Source: Photobacterium leiognathi
GTDB taxonomy: Bacteria; Pseudomonadota; Gammaproteobacteria; Enterobacterales; Vibrionaceae
Reading direction: 5' to 3'
Assembly: GCF_030685535.1 (NCBI RefSeq)
Contig: NZ_CP131601.1
Location: 744,001 to 808,000, forward strand
Length of the DNA stretch: 64,000 nucleotides
The position numbers and the translations under genes were made by a program. Below, piece after piece: positions 61,759-64,000 of this stretch (positions are counted from its first letter, which is position 1; each line of letters opens with the position of its first letter). Below the pieces are notes generated by a model. It did no database searches. It was not told the origin of the DNA and worked only from the letters and a program-made list of their open reading frames with translations.

Positions 61759-61790
61759 CGCCACTTCGTTTTGAAGTGGCGTTTTTTTTA
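61759..61790 (+). terminator. Intrinsic terminator of the small-ORF transcript
   Basis: CGCCACTTC (61759-61767) pairs perfectly with GAAGTGGCG (61773-61781), followed by eight T. Confidence 0.95.
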
Positions 61791-62009
61791 CCTTTAAATC
61801 GTCATGATGAGTTTGTCACATATCGCGACCTAAGCTTTAGAAACGTTTTATTGCTGTAGATCTCATAAATATAAAATAGATGAAATATATTAATTTGGCA
61901 TATTTGTGCTAATGCCTTGATTTTATATTGCTTATTATCTGTTCTTAAACGTCAAAAAAACAAAATTAAATTTATTAGTCTTAGTTTTGTGCATTTACTC
62001 GATATTCTC

Positions 62010-62070
62010 TGGAAATTGATAGATCTGATGTTTATAATCGCGCTCGAATTGAGAACGCAAACGTTTTCTA
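62010..62070 (+). promoter_or_regulatory. Promoter and PurR operator of the purine permease gene
   Basis: -35 TGGAAA (62010-62015), 17 bp, -10 TATAAT (62033-62038). PurR-type box ACGCAAACGTTTTCTA at 62055-62070, just downstream of the expected start, a roadblock position. Confidence 0.75.
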
Positions 62071-62116
62071 TTTTTGCTTAATACCTAACGTGTCTATCTC
62101 CAAGGAACTGAGAAAC

Positions 62117-63406
62117 ATGCTTGAGAAGTTATTTAAACTGAAGGAACACGGCACTGACGTGCGTACCGAGTTACTTGCTGGCTTAACGACATTCCTAACT
62201 ATGGCTTACATCATTTTTGTAAACCCTACTATGCTAGCCAATACAGGAATGGATAAAGGTGCAGTATTTGTTGCGACGTGTCTGGCGGCAATGATTGGCT
62301 GTTTTGTTATGGGCTTTTTTGCAAACTATCCTGTGGCTCAAGCGCCGGGGATGGGGCTAAATGCCTTCTTTACTTATACCGTTGTGCTAGGTATGGGTTA
62401 CACATGGCAAGTTGCATTAGCGGCAGTTTTCTTATCAGGCCTATGTTTTATCGCCCTGAGTTTATTAAAGGTGCGAGAGTGGATCATCAACTCGATCCCC
62501 TTGGCGCTAAGAACAGGGATCTCGGCAGGTATTGGCTTATTCCTTGCGTTTATCGCGTTACAAACTTCAGGCATCGTTGTTGATAACCCAGCAACGTTAG
62601 TGCAAGTAGGCGATTTAACCAGCTTTCCCGTGCTCATGGCAGCGCTTGGTTTCTTCTTGACTATAGCGTTAGTGCATCGTGGTTTTAAAGCGGCAGTATT
62701 AATTGCGATTTTAGTCGTGACTGTTATTAGCGTGTTAGTTGGTGAAGTGACCTACGGCGGCATTATGTCGATGCCACCAAGTATTGCACCAACCTTCATG
62801 CAATTAGATTTTGCAGGTGCAATGGAAGTTGGTTTGATTTCAATTGTATTTGCTTTCTTGTTTGTCGATTTATTTGATACAGCAGGTACGTTAGTTGGCG
62901 TAGCAACCAAAGCTAATTTAATTGGCGAAGATGGTAAGCTGCCGCGTTTGAACCGTGCACTACTTGCAGACAGTACTGCAACATCAGTTGGTGCATTATT
63001 GGGTACATCGAACACCACTTCTTATGTCGAGAGTGTGTCCGGTGTCGCAGTCGGAGGACGAACTGGTCTTACCGCGGTAACGGTTGGTGTACTATTCCTG
63101 CTTGCTCTATTTTTTGCACCGCTTGCGGGCATGGTTCCAGCTTACGCAACGGCAGGTGCATTGTTCTACGTAGCTATTCTTATGATGTCAGGCCTTGTGG
63201 CGATTGATTGGCGTGATCTAACAGAAGCAGCACCAGTTGTTGTGGTTTGTTTATTGATGCCATTAACTTACTCAATTGCTGAAGGTATTGGCCTTGGTTT
63301 CATCACTTACGCTGCAGTTAAAGCGATGAGTGGTAAGGGACGTGACGTGAATATCAGTGTTTGGGTAATTTCCGCACTGTTCCTTTTGAAAATTATTTTT
63401 CTTTAA
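62117..63406 (+). CDS. NCS2/AzgA-family purine base permease
   Basis: A 429-aa inner-membrane protein with 12-14 helices. AzgA-like (COG2252) signatures: TELLAGLTTFLTMAYIIFVNP, APGMGLNAFFTYTVV, FLFVDLFDTAGTLVGVA and GTSNTTSYVESVSGVAVGGRTGL. Relatives (AdeP/PurP, GhxP/GhxQ) import adenine or guanine/hypoxanthine by proton symport; which base cannot be told here. ATG 62117 has AAGGA about 10 nt upstream; an in-frame GTG at 62090 is the longer alternative. A PurR box and gpt downstream suggest purine salvage. Confidence 0.9.
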   Translation: MLEKLFKLKEHGTDVRTELLAGLTTFLTMAYIIFVNPTMLANTGMDKGAVFVATCLAAMIGCFVMGFFANYPVAQAPGMGLNAFFTYTVVLGMGYTWQVALAAVFLSGLCFIALSLLKVREWIINSIPLALRTGISAGIGLFLAFIALQTSGIVVDNPATLVQVGDLTSFPVLMAALGFFLTIALVHRGFKAAVLIAILVVTVISVLVGEVTYGGIMSMPPSIAPTFMQLDFAGAMEVGLISIVFAFLFVDLFDTAGTLVGVATKANLIGEDGKLPRLNRALLADSTATSVGALLGTSNTTSYVESVSGVAVGGRTGLTAVTVGVLFLLALFFAPLAGMVPAYATAGALFYVAILMMSGLVAIDWRDLTEAAPVVVVCLLMPLTYSIAEGIGLGFITYAAVKAMSGKGRDVNISVWVISALFLLKIIFL

Positions 63407-63475
63407 GTTTTAGATTAATAAAGCTTTACTAATTTATGGCGATTTTCGAATCGTTGATCCAGAGGTTCTTTGTTT

Positions 63476-63934
63476 ATGAGTAATAAATTCATCATCACTT
63501 GGGATAACATGCAAACTTACACCCGTCAGCTAGCTGAAAAGCTACTTCCAGCTGATCAGTGGACAGGTATTATTGCTGTTAGTCGTGGCGGTTTGGTTCC
63601 TGCTGCTATTTTGGCGCGTGAGCTAGGTATTCGTCACGTAGATACGGTATGTATCTCAAGCTACGATCATGATCACCAACGTGATATGCGTGTGATCAAG
63701 AAAGCAGAAGGTGATGGTGAAGGCTTTATCATCGTTGATGATTTAGTTGATACTGGCGGTACTGCTGAAAAAATTCGTGAAATGTACCCACGTGGCAAGT
63801 TTGTAACCGTATGTGCGAAACCTGCTGGTAAACACCTTGTTGATGATTACGTTGTTGATATTCCGCAAGAAACGTGGATTGAACAACCATGGGATATGGC
63901 AGTAACGTTTGTCGATCCAATCGCTAAGCGATAA
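63476..63934 (+). CDS. gpt: Xanthine-guanine phosphoribosyltransferase
   Basis: Salvages guanine and xanthine with PRPP to GMP and XMP. The 152-aa protein starts [13 protein letters not shown] and has the PRPP motif [14 protein letters not shown] and the SRGGLVPAA loop. The ATG at 63476 is preferred to an in-frame TTG two codons before. It lies 69 nt after the permease with only a small UUCG-type hairpin (63440-63453) and no terminator between, so the two are probably one unit. Confidence 0.97.
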   Translation: MSNKFIITWDNMQTYTRQLAEKLLPADQWTGIIAVSRGGLVPAAILARELGIRHVDTVCISSYDHDHQRDMRVIKKAEGDGEGFIIVDDLVDTGGTAEKIREMYPRGKFVTVCAKPAGKHLVDDYVVDIPQETWIEQPWDMAVTFVDPIAKR

Positions 63935-64000
63935 GCATTTTTCCTTTATCAAGGTTTATTGCTTTGCTGCTGTAAACTAAGATTGATTAATAAGACGCCG
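63935..64000. other. Window end downstream of gpt
   Basis: 66 bp with no gene, terminator or promoter that I can support. Confidence 0.3.

Larger units (their letters stand above)
61400..61790 (+). ncRNA. Structured transcript carrying a 29-aa ORF (possible VcdRP-like dual-function RNA)
   Basis: About 390 nt from predicted start to terminator. In order: hairpin TCTCATA/TATGAGA (61402-61420); GGCCA/TGGTC (61482-61494); a long stem 61501-61542 (ATCCAA + ATTAAGTA pairing with TACTTAAT + TTGGAT, with a GG bulge); the ORF 61568-61657; hairpin CTAGT/ACTAG with outer GTTA/TAAC (61666-61690); an unpaired C-rich patch CACCCCC (61704-61710); hairpin 61726-61747; terminator. A C-rich single-stranded patch is typical of an sRNA seed that pairs with Shine-Dalgarno regions. 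The layout and a 29-aa ORF recall VcdRP of V. cholerae; identity is not checked. Confidence 0.65.

Overview
The window is a stretch of AT-rich gammaproteobacterial chromosome, almost certainly Vibrionaceae and most likely Photobacterium. The pointers are a complete Na+-NQR operon (nqrA-F) with apbE and nqrM, the sodium-driven motor genes pomA/pomB, an OmpK-type Tsx-family porin, a ToxR/TcpP-like membrane-bound regulator with its small partner, a RibB protein fused to a degenerate RibA-like domain, and a core gene order typical of Vibrionaceae chromosome 1. The genus call is inference. There are no rRNA genes, recognisable tRNA genes, insertion sequences, prophage or CRISPR arrays.

Layout. 1-2.9 kb: copper export (copA, running off the left edge) divergent from its regulator cueR, with a textbook 19-bp-spacer CueR promoter. 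2.9-7.3 kb: the accessory-looking part, with a TcpPH/ToxRS-like pair, a 0.7-kb A/T-tract-rich gap, a highly expressed OmpA-family porin, a META-domain lipoprotein, and an alanyl-tRNA-editing gene broken by an in-frame TGA. 7.7-12.9 kb: yfgJ, xseA and guaB-guaA. 13.2-18.1 kb: an AbgT-family transporter and formaldehyde detoxification (frmA-fghA) opposite a LysR regulator. 18.1-28 kb: tadA, mltF, purL, an unknown membrane protein, glnB, a YitT-family protein and glyA. 28.1-34.4 kb: nrdR-ribD-ribE-ribBX-ribH-nusB, then thiL-pgpA. 34.5-37.9 kb: a small frameshifted secreted-protein remnant, then xseB-ispA-dxs. 38.2-45.9 kb: pomAB, thiI, panE-yajL, ompK, ampG. 46.2-49.0 kb: yajG-ppiA, rlmG, bolA. 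49.6-56.9 kb: nqrABCDEF-apbE-nqrM. 57-61 kb: a double-receiver GGDEF protein, SOS-controlled dinB and pepD. 61.0-64 kb: a structured transcript carrying a 29-codon ORF, then a purine permease and gpt.

How the genes work together. Purine metabolism is the strongest thread. PurR-type operators lie in front of guaBA, purL, glyA and the permease-gpt unit, so de novo synthesis, one-carbon supply and base salvage in this window look co-repressed. Riboflavin genes (ribD, ribE, ribBX, ribH) supply FMN and FAD, and apbE attaches FMN covalently to the NqrB and NqrC subunits encoded just upstream. Na+-NQR builds the sodium gradient that PomAB uses to turn the flagellum.

The most interesting locus is 61,365-61,790. 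It has a good sigma-70 promoter, a multi-hairpin leader, a 29-aa ORF with a strong Shine-Dalgarno and good codon use, a C-rich single-stranded stretch between hairpins, and a strong terminator. This organisation resembles a dual-function RNA (regulatory RNA plus small protein) such as VcdRP of Vibrio cholerae. The sequence identity of the two could not be checked here.
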